Positions 1-5,510 of a DNA stretch of 5,510 nucleotides are shown in pieces. The stretch is taken from positions 1 through 5,510 of the forward strand of contig CAJOPO010000120.1 of assembly GCA_905236315.1 (NCBI GenBank). Reading direction: 5' to 3'. The notes beneath the pieces were generated by a model. The model searched no databases. It saw nothing but the letters and a program-made list of their open reading frames with translations, and was not told the origin of the DNA. Origin of the DNA: an uncultured Treponema sp. GTDB taxonomy: Bacteria; Spirochaetota; Spirochaetia; Treponematales; Treponemataceae. Position numbers and translations under genes: made by a program. Position 1 is the first letter of the stretch. Every line of letters begins with the position of its first letter.

Positions 1-1
1 G

Positions 2-646
2 GTTTCGGTAGATGGTGCCCAAAGTGCGCCCCATATAGCCGTTGATGTGCAGGATTTAGATGTAGATTTCTTTTCTATGAGTGCCCATAAACTTTGTGGT
101 CCTATGGGAATTGGGGCTTTGTATGGCAAAAAAGAATTATTAGAAGCTATGCCACCTTTTATGCGAGGTGGGGAAATGATAGAGTATGTTACACGAGGAT
201 TTGCCACGTATGCAGAAGTGCCTCATAAGTTTGAAGCTGGTACTGTGAATGCAGCAAGTGCTGTTGGTTTTGCAGCAGCTTTAGATTATATTACAAAGGT
301 GGGCATTACCAATATAGAAGATAATGATAATAAACTTGCTTCTATATTAATAGAAGAAATGCGCCGTATTCCCTATGTACACATTATAGGAAACAGTGAC
401 CCAATGAAGCACTGTGGCATAGTAACATTTACAATAGATGGGGTTCATCCTCATGATATTGCTTCTATATTAGATACGGAACATATAGCTATACGTGCAG
501 GTCATCATTGTGCTCAGCCACTTATGCAGCAGTTAGGTGTAGGAAGTACGGCAAGAGCTAGTTTGTATTTTTATAATACAGAGGAAGAAGTTACTATATT
601 TACAGAGAAACTTTCTCATGTAAGAGAATGGATGGGAATTAAGTAA
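2..646 (+). CDS. sufS: Cysteine desulfurase SufS, C-terminal part (5' end outside window)
   Basis: This is a cytoplasmic PLP enzyme of the class V aminotransferase fold. It takes sulfur from L-cysteine, leaving alanine, and passes it as a persulfide to the SUF Fe-S cluster machinery. The open frame runs from base 2 with no start, giving 214 visible residues, about half of the usual 400 or so. Visible motifs in order are VDGAQSAPH (PLP-contacting Asp and Gln), SAHK with the Schiff-base lysine at 89-91, the FEAGT segment near 230-243, and RAGHHCAQP with the catalytic cysteine at 509-511, followed by STARAS and YNTEEEV. The RAGHHC context and the short loop around the cysteine mark a type II (SufS/CsdA) enzyme rather than IscS/NifS. 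Nothing is broken in the visible part. The next gene has its own promoter and is unrelated, so no SufU or SufE partner follows directly; other suf genes, if present, should lie upstream. CsdA is the main alternative, but the sequence reads as SufS. Confidence 0.94.
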   Translation, partial: VSVDGAQSAPHIAVDVQDLDVDFFSMSAHKLCGPMGIGALYGKKELLEAMPPFMRGGEMIEYVTRGFATYAEVPHKFEAGTVNAASAVGFAAALDYITKVGITNIEDNDNKLASILIEEMRRIPYVHIIGNSDPMKHCGIVTFTIDGVHPHDIASILDTEHIAIRAGHHCAQPLMQQLGVGSTARASLYFYNTEEEVTIFTEKLSHVREWMGIK

Positions 647-648
647 GT

Positions 649-668
649 TCAATTTGTGTACTAATTGA
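649..668 (+). repeat. Short A/T inverted repeat overlapping the -35 box
   Basis: TCAATT (649-654) and AATTGA (663-668) are perfect inverted arms around an 8-base spacer. A T-rich run (673-682, TTTTCTTTTT) follows after CAAC. It could be a weak terminator for sufS or a small operator, since its right arm overlaps the TTGACA box. A 6-bp A/T-rich stem is thin evidence for either. Confidence 0.3.
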
Positions 669-692
669 CAACTTTTCTTTTTAGCTTATAAT
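665..692 (+). promoter_or_regulatory. Consensus sigma70-type promoter for the exported protein gene
   Basis: TTGACA (665-670) and TATAAT (687-692) match both consensus hexamers at 12 of 12 positions with a 16-bp spacer. Initiation would be expected near 699, giving a leader of about 36 bases before the ATG at 735. The position right after the sufS stop suggests the downstream gene is transcribed independently and strongly. No typical hairpin-plus-U terminator precedes it. Confidence 0.8.
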
Positions 693-723
693 TAAAAGCC
701 AAATGTTCATATTAGTTTTTTGC

Positions 724-729
724 GGGGGA
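724..729 (+). promoter_or_regulatory. Ribosome binding site deciding the start at 735
   Basis: GGGGGA ends five bases before the ATG at 735, and its G run can pair with the CCUCC of 16S rRNA using one G-U wobble. A longer reading from TTG at 720 would place this site inside the coding sequence and has no upstream Shine-Dalgarno. The ATG at 735 also gives a textbook Lys-Lys-Arg signal peptide N-terminus. Confidence 0.7.
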
Positions 730-734
730 TTTTA

Positions 735-1820
735 ATGAAGAAACGAACAATTATATTGTTAACTATAGCTCTTTATGGAGCATTTGCCTTTGCGGCAACA
801 AAGAATTCAAAAAATACAGTGACTACAGTAGAAACTACTTCTAATGCTGATTCTGCTGTTACTGCTACAGAAAATAATACTTTTTATAATAATGGTTATA
901 GCGATGGCTATGCTGGTTTCCGCTATAGCAAAAAGTACGATTTGGATGCTTTAGTATCTAGATTTGAACGTCAGAATAATGGAATGTCAGATAGTGATAT
1001 AGAGCTTGTTGCTAATAGTATTCAGTATAATCAAGGTTATGCTGCGGGGCTTTTAGCAAGAAATGAAGATGGAAAAGTTGGAAAATCAAATAATACTTCT
1101 GAAAAGTCTAATCAAGATGGGCAAAAGGCTGTTGCTAAAGAAAATACTCAAACAGCAAACCTTGTAAAGCAAGAAAACCAAGCAAAAGAGAATACTGCTA
1201 AAGAACAGACTGAAAATAAACAGACTGCTAATAAGCAACAGAACACTACTACTGAACAGGCTACAAAAGCGCAGACTGCTAGCAAGCAGGAAACAACTAG
1301 TAAGCAAGATACTAGTAAACAGGCTGCTAATAAACAAGAATCTAATAAACAGACTGCTAATGAACAAAAAACTAACAAAGAAGAACAAGTTGCAAAAGAA
1401 CAGGCTACAAGCAAGCAGGAAGCAACTAGTAAGCAGGCTTCTACTAAGCAACAGAATAATACTACTGAGCAGAGTACAAATAATCAGGAAACTAGTAAGC
1501 AGACTGCTAAGACTCAAGATACAAAAAAGCAGACTGAAGCTGAAGATACTACTTCAAGTGTAGCAGATAATAGTTCTACTAAAGATAAAAACCAACAGAC
1601 TGCTAATGAAGAAAATAAATCTTCAAACTCAGAAGTAGCATCTGCTGACAAATCAGATAAAGCTAGTAAGAATTCTAAAACTAAGAAAACATCTAAGAAA
1701 CAAAAGAAAACTAAGAAAGCAAAGCAGACCACTGAGGAAGAAACTCAACCTACAGTACATAGCGGATTTATTCCTACAAGACGAGGTGGTTTTGTTTATG
1801 TTTCAGATGAAAGATATTAA
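735..1820 (+). CDS. Exported low-complexity protein with a YNxGYxxG N-terminal module, function unknown
   Basis: I do not recognise this 361-residue protein. Residues 1-20 form a signal peptide (MKKR, hydrophobic core, AFA before Ala21) with no lipobox, so signal peptidase I cleavage and release outside the inner membrane are likely. Residues 48-112 look folded and contain two related motifs, YNNGYSDGYAG (51-61) and YNQGYAAG (98-105), flanking a probable helical stretch with YDLDALVSRFE. Residues from about 115 to 335 are highly polar low complexity built from Lys, Gln, Thr, Asn, Ser, Ala and Glu, with pentapeptide-like xx(S/N)KQ units, and should be disordered. Residues 309-332 are strongly basic (KTKKTSKKQKK). 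The last 20 residues regain order-promoting residues (HSGFIPTRRGGFVYV). The mature protein has no cysteine. The gene stands alone between its own promoter and a hairpin. By analogy a cell-envelope spacer or surface-associated protein is plausible, but this is inference from composition only. Confidence 0.85.
   Translation: MKKRTIILLTIALYGAFAFAATKNSKNTVTTVETTSNADSAVTATENNTFYNNGYSDGYAGFRYSKKYDLDALVSRFERQNNGMSDSDIELVANSIQYNQGYAAGLLARNEDGKVGKSNNTSEKSNQDGQKAVAKENTQTANLVKQENQAKENTAKEQTENKQTANKQQNTTTEQATKAQTASKQETTSKQDTSKQAANKQESNKQTANEQKTNKEEQVAKEQATSKQEATSKQASTKQQNNTTEQSTNNQETSKQTAKTQDTKKQTEAEDTTSSVADNSSTKDKNQQTANEENKSSNSEVASADKSDKASKNSKTKKTSKKQKKTKKAKQTTEEETQPTVHSGFIPTRRGGFVYVSDERY
1197..1544 (+). 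repeat. Degenerate coding repeat tract (Lys-Gln-rich pentapeptides)
   Basis: Inside the exported protein gene, units such as ACTAGTAAGCAG, ACTAGTAAACAG and CAGACTGCTAA recur many times. At the protein level residues 191-215 read as near-tandem five-residue units ending in SKQ, NKQ, NKQ, NEQ. A longer match links KQQNTTTEQAT (from residue 167, base 1233) with KQQNNTTEQST (from residue 238, base 1446), exactly 71 codons apart. All repeats keep frame. Threonine is written mostly ACT and alanine mostly GCT, consistent with growth by duplication and slippage under coding selection. Confidence 0.75.
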
Positions 1821-1837
1821 TTCCTTAGATTCAAAAC

Positions 1838-1843
1838 TATAAT
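1838..1843 (+). promoter_or_regulatory. Possible -10 box upstream of the ECF gene
   Basis: A perfect TATAAT lies in the spacer. Transcription from it would start near 1850, just before the hairpin at 1854-1889, giving a leader of about 78 bases. No good -35 box lies 15-19 bases upstream and there is no TG extension, so chance in AT-rich DNA remains quite possible. Confidence 0.3.
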
Positions 1844-1853
1844 AGAAATTCTA

Positions 1854-1889
1854 AAACTAAAGATAGTCCTCAAGGGACTACTTTAGTTT
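1854..1889 (+). terminator. Long bulged hairpin between the exported protein gene and the ECF gene
   Basis: AAACTAAAG (1854-1862) pairs with CTTTAGTTT (1881-1889), and TAGTCC (1864-1869) pairs with GGACTA (1875-1880). Only A1863 is bulged, and the loop is TCAAG. That makes 15 base pairs. The descending arm is U-rich but no U tract follows (ACCCGC comes next), so termination may be partial. It may instead stabilise the upstream 3' end or act in a leader if the TATAAT at 1838 is used. Confidence 0.55.
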
Positions 1890-1927
1890 ACCCGCTATGA
1901 AGAATTACTAAAAGATTATTAGTTTTT

Positions 1928-4039
1928 ATGCCAGAAAGTCCATTTTTGGAAGTAAAAAATGTATATTATTCATATCCTCAGTCTGAGTATAATGCTCTTG
2001 AGAATATAAATTTTTCTGTAAATGCAGGGGACTATATAGCATTACTGGGGTTAAATGGCTCTGGTAAAAGTACACTTGCACGTATACTAGTAGGACTTTT
2101 AGAAGTAGATAGCGGAAACATCGTAACAGCGTTTGACACTTTAGCAGGAATCGTTTTTCAACAACCAAAGGAGCAAATTGTATCTGGTGTTGTATCTCGC
2201 GACACTGCCTTTGGACCTAGAAATCTTTCTCTTACAGAAGCAGAAATAGAACTTCGTACAATGGAATGTCTTTCTGTTGTGTCATTAGCAGACAGAGCAT
2301 CTTCTCGTACTTATGAACTTTCTTTAGGACAGACTCAAAAACTTGCCTTTAGTGGAATATTAGCTCTTTTTCCAGATTTCTTAATCCTTGATGAAGTTAC
2401 GGCTATGTTAGACCCTGCTTCACGTAAAGATTTGCTTCAAGTTATAGATAAATGGAATATACGCGGGCATACGATTATACATGTAACGCATAGTAAAGAA
2501 GAAGCTTTAAGGGCTAAGCGCATTATTGTTTTAGATAAAGGACATATAGTTTTTGATAGCACTAAGGCTGATTTTATAGCTTCTGAATATTATAAAAGCA
2601 TATTTAAAACCTTTCCAATTCCTCAAAAATCCTTAAAAAAGAGTGAAGAAGAAACTTTATGTGTAAGAAATCTTGCATTTAGTTATCTAGAAAGGAAAGT
2701 TTTTTCTTCCATGTCTTTCTCTTTAAAAAAAGGCACTTTAACTGCAATAATGGGAGCTTCTGGCTGTGGAAAATCAACATTGTTTGAATGTATCGCAGGC
2801 TTAAAGATAGCTAATCAAGGTTCTGTTTATGCTAATAGCCGACCTGTACTTGCCTTGCAAGAAAGTGAAGTTGCCTTGTTTGAACCCTATGCTGCTGATG
2901 ATGTAGCGTTTGGCCCTAAAAATAGGGGAGTGCAGGGAGAACTTTTAATAGAAAGCGTACAAAATGCAATGAATATTTGCGACCTTCCGTATAAAGATTT
3001 TGCAGATAGAAAGACATTTAGTTTATCAGGAGGGGAAAAACGCAGGCTTTCTTTAGCGGGAATAGTCGCCTTAGACGCTGATATTTTGATTTTTGATGAA
3101 CCAACTTCTGGTTTAGACCCCTATTGCACACATTCTATAATGTGTATGCTAAGGAAGTTAGCAGATAGTGGAAAGACTGTTTTATTTAGCACACATAAAA
3201 AAGAAGAAGTTCTTTATGCTGATGAATGTTTAAAGTGGGAAGAGCTTTCAGCAAATGCAGATGAAACTCCTTTATTAAAAGAGACTGCCTTGCCACAACA
3301 AAATCCTTCATCTCAAGCAAAGCTATTATTAAATCTGCAAAAGATAAGTGCTTCTGTAACGGCTCCTCCTAAAATTCCTCCTTCATTTATAAGTAAATTA
3401 CCTGCAAGCATAAAGATTCTTTTATTTTTATTATTATTTATTGCAACTCTTGCTTCTTATCCTTTTTGGCTTTGCTCGATAATGTTTTTTTGTTCCTTTA
3501 TCTATGCCCTGCTTGCACATTACCCATTAAAACGCACATTAAAGGCTTATAAAACGCTTTTTCCATGGCTTTTATTGTTTGCGATAATTCAATTTTGCTT
3601 TTATCACACTTCTTCAGATTATAAAGATGCAATCTTTGTTTGGAAGTGGTTAGTTATTACTAAAGTAAAAATAATGAATATTTGCAAACTTTTTATACGA
3701 GCACCAGCTGTTATTACTCTTTTAGGAGCTTTTATCTTTACAACAGAGGAACGACAAGTTTTAGATGGAACGGCTAGTCTACTAAAACCTTTAGCGATGT
3801 TAAAAGTCCCTGTTAGATATTTTGTTTTAATTATAGGGATTATGTTTCGCTTTATTCCCTTGCTACTTGATGAACTTTCTTGTATTATAAAAACTCAAAT
3901 AGTTAGGGGGGGATTGAGTGAGGCAAAAGGATTAAAAAAAATAAAAATTATCTTGCCACTTTTTGTTCCTTTAGTTTTGCAGACTTTTCGCAAAGCAGAA
4001 CAACTTTCACAAGCCCTTACTGCTAGATATTTTAAATAG
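1928..4039 (+). CDS. Fused energy-coupling factor transporter: two ATPase domains plus EcfT/CbiQ-like membrane domain
   Basis: This single 703-residue chain should form the energising module of an ECF vitamin or metal importer, in the inner membrane. ATPase 1 (about 5-225) shows Walker A GLNGSGKST (41-49), the EcfA-type Q-loop VFQQPKEQIVSG (from 76), signature LSLGQ (131-135), Walker B FLILDE (151-156) and switch His188. ATPase 2 (about 243-440) shows GASGCGKST (276-284), Gln311, LSGGE (366-370), ILIFDE (386-391) and His423. A Pro/Gln/Ser-rich linker (about 440-490) leads to the T domain (about 491-703) with five or six hydrophobic segments. The two conserved coupling arginines are kept, in IVRGG (R660) and LTARYF (R700); the second motif has Tyr where many homologues have Gly or Cys. 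ECF A, A' and T subunits are usually separate proteins. No S component is visible nearby, so the substrate is unknown. The ATG at 1928 has no clear Shine-Dalgarno, but there is no other good start before the in-frame stop at 1898, and the ABC fold begins at once (FLEVKNVYYSY). Confidence 0.9.
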   Translation: MPESPFLEVKNVYYSYPQSEYNALENINFSVNAGDYIALLGLNGSGKSTLARILVGLLEVDSGNIVTAFDTLAGIVFQQPKEQIVSGVVSRDTAFGPRNLSLTEAEIELRTMECLSVVSLADRASSRTYELSLGQTQKLAFSGILALFPDFLILDEVTAMLDPASRKDLLQVIDKWNIRGHTIIHVTHSKEEALRAKRIIVLDKGHIVFDSTKADFIASEYYKSIFKTFPIPQKSLKKSEEETLCVRNLAFSYLERKVFSSMSFSLKKGTLTAIMGASGCGKSTLFECIAGLKIANQGSVYANSRPVLALQESEVALFEPYAADDVAFGPKNRGVQGELLIESVQNAMNICDLPYKDFADRKTFSLSGGEKRRLSLAGIVALDADILIFDEPTSGLDPYCTHSIMCMLRKLADSGKTVLFSTHKKEEVLYADECLKWEELSANADETPLLKETALPQQNPSSQAKLLLNLQKISASVTAPPKIPPSFISKLPASIKILLFLLLFIATLASYPFWLCSIMFFCSFIYALLAHYPLKRTLKAYKTLFPWLLLFAIIQFCFYHTSSDYKDAIFVWKWLVITKVKIMNICKLFIRAPAVITLLGAFIFTTEERQVLDGTASLLKPLAMLKVPVRYFVLIIGIMFRFIPLLLDELSCIIKTQIVRGGLSEAKGLKKIKIILPLFVPLVLQTFRKAEQLSQALTARYFK

Positions 4040-4043
4040 AGGA
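4038..4043 (+). promoter_or_regulatory. Ribosome binding site overlapping the upstream stop codon
   Basis: AGAGGA begins on the second base of the TAG stop (4037-4039) and sits six bases before the ATG at 4050. This favours translational coupling of the permease to the ECF protein and supports a shared transcript. Confidence 0.75.
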
Positions 4044-4049
4044 AAACTT

Positions 4050-5405
4050 ATGGAAAATCTAAAATGGATTGTACTTTCTATTGCTGTAATTATGTATGCA
4101 CTTGTAATTGCATTTCAAGAAAAAAAAGTTTGGTTTACTAGTATTGCAGCTATAGCGATTATATTGTTAGGAATGATTTTTCCAGATAATATATTCCCCT
4201 TGCCAGAATATGTGCTTGCAAGTGTAAATAAAAATGCGGGAACCTTTTATGCCCTTTTTCATTCGCTAAAAGATATTATAAACTGGAATGTTATCATGAT
4301 TTACTTAGGTAGCATGATAATAGCGTCCTTATTTATATATTCAAAAGTTCCTGCTCGCATTGCAGATGGTATTGTTTTACATAGTCATAATACTGGAATT
4401 GCTATAGTTGCTATCCTTGCAATGACAGGAATAATATCTATATTTGTAGAAAACGTTGCTACCGTTCTTGTTATGGCACCTATTGCTTTGGCTTTGTGTA
4501 GTAAATTAAAAATGAACCCTACTATGTTTATGGTGGGACTTGCCGTAATGAGCAATTTGGAAGGAACAGCTACCCTTGTAGGCGACCCTCCATCTATGAT
4601 TTTTGCAAGTTTTGCCAATTATACTTTTAATGATTTTTTTGTTCATGATGGCAGATTGTCTATTTTCTTTATAATACAAACTGGAATGTTAGCAGGTTGT
4701 GTGTTTTTTTATTTCTTTTTTGCCAAAAATACTAAATCAAAAATAACGGTTGAAAGAGAAAGTGTTATTTCATATTTTCCTTTTGCTTTATTATTGCTTA
4801 TGATTTTTGGACTTGCAGGAGTTTCTTTTATTCACATAAGTTTTGAATATTTAAGTGGTTTATTTGTTCTTTGTTTAGGGCTTATAGGGCTTATCTGGTA
4901 CAAACAAATCCAGAAAAAAAGTATAGAAGAAACAAAAACTTTAGTAAAAGAACTTGATTGGGAAACAATTTTCTTTTTATTGGGAATATTTATTGTTATA
5001 GGTGGAATAAGAGAAATTGGCTTATTAGAGGATTTCGCCTCCTTTTTGTCTGGACTAACAGGCGGTTCTGTTATATTAGGATTTTTATTGATTTTGGCAG
5101 TCTCTATTATTATAAGTGGATTTGTGGATAATGTTCCTTATATCATTGCTATGTTACCAGTAGCCTCTTCTATGGCACTTGCTGTGGGAGTGAGGGCAGA
5201 ATTATATATGTTTGCGCTTCTTGTAGGTAGTTGTCTAGGCGGAAACTTAACCCCCTTTGGAGCTAGTGCAAATGTTGTTGCTATGGGAATAATTAAAAAA
5301 GAAAGTTATCCTATGAACTTTGCTAAGTGGATAAAAATAGGTGTGCCTTTTACACTTCTTACAACAGCATGTGCTTCCATATTTTTATGGATATTATGGG
5401 CTTAA
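4050..5405 (+). CDS. SLC13 / ArsB-NhaD-type permease (ion transporter superfamily)
   Basis: This polytopic inner membrane secondary transporter has 451 residues, a normal length for the family, with about 11-12 hydrophobic segments. The N-terminal half carries VENVATVLVMAP (133-144) and NLEGTATLVGDPPSM (169-183), the hallmark motif of the ArsB / NhaD / P-protein branch. The C-terminal half carries DWETIFFLLG (303-312), GFVDNVPYIIAMLPV (357-371) and GGNLTPFGASANVV (397-410). The two halves thus repeat the same order (N-containing helix, then Gly-rich re-entrant loop), as expected for the inverted-repeat fold. Known relatives move arsenite, Na+/H+, or carboxylate, sulfate and other anions, so the substrate cannot be named. 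No ars genes, regulator or metabolic enzyme lies nearby. It is the second gene of a pair with the fused ECF protein and ends 31 bases before a strong hairpin. Glu134 replaces the Asp more usual before the first Asn in this family. Confidence 0.88.
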   Translation: MENLKWIVLSIAVIMYALVIAFQEKKVWFTSIAAIAIILLGMIFPDNIFPLPEYVLASVNKNAGTFYALFHSLKDIINWNVIMIYLGSMIIASLFIYSKVPARIADGIVLHSHNTGIAIVAILAMTGIISIFVENVATVLVMAPIALALCSKLKMNPTMFMVGLAVMSNLEGTATLVGDPPSMIFASFANYTFNDFFVHDGRLSIFFIIQTGMLAGCVFFYFFFAKNTKSKITVERESVISYFPFALLLLMIFGLAGVSFIHISFEYLSGLFVLCLGLIGLIWYKQIQKKSIEETKTLVKELDWETIFFLLGIFIVIGGIREIGLLEDFASFLSGLTGGSVILGFLLILAVSIIISGFVDNVPYIIAMLPVASSMALAVGVRAELYMFALLVGSCLGGNLTPFGASANVVAMGIIKKESYPMNFAKWIKIGVPFTLLTTACASIFLWILWA

Positions 5406-5436
5406 ATTATAAGATTTTTAGTTTTTATATAAGGGA

Positions 5437-5464
5437 GCCTCTAAAAACTTCAGTTTTTAGAGGC
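5437..5464 (+). terminator. Perfect 12-bp hairpin after the transport operon
   Basis: GCCTCTAAAAAC (5437-5448) and GTTTTTAGAGGC (5453-5464) are perfectly complementary around a TTCA loop. The position 31 bases after the last stop suits a terminator. The U run sits inside the descending arm and the next bases are AACTTTG, so it is not a classical stem-plus-U-tail. It could also be one arm-pair of a dispersed repeat. Confidence 0.65.
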
Positions 5465-5485
5465 AACTTTGAAAATGCGATGTTG

Positions 5486-5510
5486 TAAGTCGCGCTATTA
5501 TAGCGACTTA
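5486..5510. repeat. Perfect inverted repeat reaching the window edge
   Basis: TAAGTCGC (5486-5493) and GCGACTTA (5503-5510) are perfect inverted arms around nine bases. An alternative fold pairs GCTA (5494-5497) with TAGC (5501-5504) inside a 6-bp outer stem. The right arm ends on the last base of the window, so the repeat may continue beyond it. No coding frame is apparent in 5406-5510. Confidence 0.6.

Noticed and set aside
720..734. TTG start at 720 for the exported protein
   Set aside because: It has no Shine-Dalgarno of its own and would bury the GGGGGA site; the ATG at 735 gives a better signal peptide.
1086..1517. 143-codon open frame on the minus strand rich in Leu, Ser, Phe and Cys
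   Set aside because: It is the antisense shadow of the Lys/Gln/Thr repeat tract, with repetitive composition and no ribosome binding site. The frames at 1148-1414 (-), 1514-1732 (-) and 1360-1563 (+) are rejected for the same reason.
1197..1544. CRISPR-like array suggested by repeated short units
   Set aside because: Units are in frame, degenerate, without regular spacers of constant length, and lie within one protein-coding gene.
1897..1911. Four-codon reading frame ATG-AAG-AAT-TAC-TAA upstream of the ECF gene, a possible leader peptide
   Set aside because: It has no ribosome binding site and no run of regulatory codons; a frame this short is expected by chance.
1821..1927. Vitamin or metal riboswitch controlling the ECF operon
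   Set aside because: The spacer is only 107 bases and holds a single hairpin; I recognise none of the conserved cores of the TPP, FMN, cobalamin, THF or NiCo classes.
1926..2168. 80-codon minus-strand frame opposite the start of the ECF gene
   Set aside because: It is wholly antisense to a convincing ABC domain, has no family motif and no start context.
4385..4618. 77-codon minus-strand hydrophobic frame inside the permease gene
   Set aside because: It is a shadow of membrane helices; no start signal and no recognisable family.

Overview
The window comes from an AT-rich bacterial chromosome. Codons end mostly in A or T, TGG is read as Trp, and spacers are short. All four genes lie on the + strand. 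The C-terminal half of the SufS-type cysteine desulfurase resembles those of low-GC Firmicutes-type anaerobes (Clostridia or Negativicutes), but a spirochaete or another AT-rich gut anaerobe cannot be excluded. The organism assignment is an impression from protein motifs only.

Layout: (1) 2-646 is the 3' half of sufS (Fe-S cluster assembly), cut by the window start. (2) 647-734 is an intergenic region with a consensus-perfect sigma70-type promoter, TTGACA-16 bp-TATAAT. (3) 735-1820 encodes an exported 361-residue protein of unknown function. It has a signal peptide, a small conserved-looking domain with two YNxGYxxG motifs, a very long Gln/Lys/Thr/Asn/Ala low-complexity tract and a short Gly/aromatic C-terminus. 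(4) 1821-1927 is a spacer with a 15-bp bulged hairpin. (5) 1928-4039 encodes a 703-residue protein that joins two ECF-type ABC ATPases and an EcfT/CbiQ-like membrane domain in one chain. (6) 4050-5405, ten bases on and with its Shine-Dalgarno over the previous stop codon, encodes a 451-residue SLC13/ArsB-NhaD-type permease. (7) 5406-5510 is a non-coding tail with two strong inverted repeats; the second ends exactly at the window edge.

How they may work together: sufS looks like the last gene of an upstream suf operon. The low-complexity protein seems to have its own transcription unit. The fused ECF module and the permease form a tight two-gene transport operon. No substrate-binding S component is visible, so the fused module probably serves S components encoded elsewhere (group II ECF logic), and its substrate cannot be read from this window. 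The least ordinary items are the single-chain A-A'-T fusion, the low-complexity exported protein and the paired palindromes at the 3' end.
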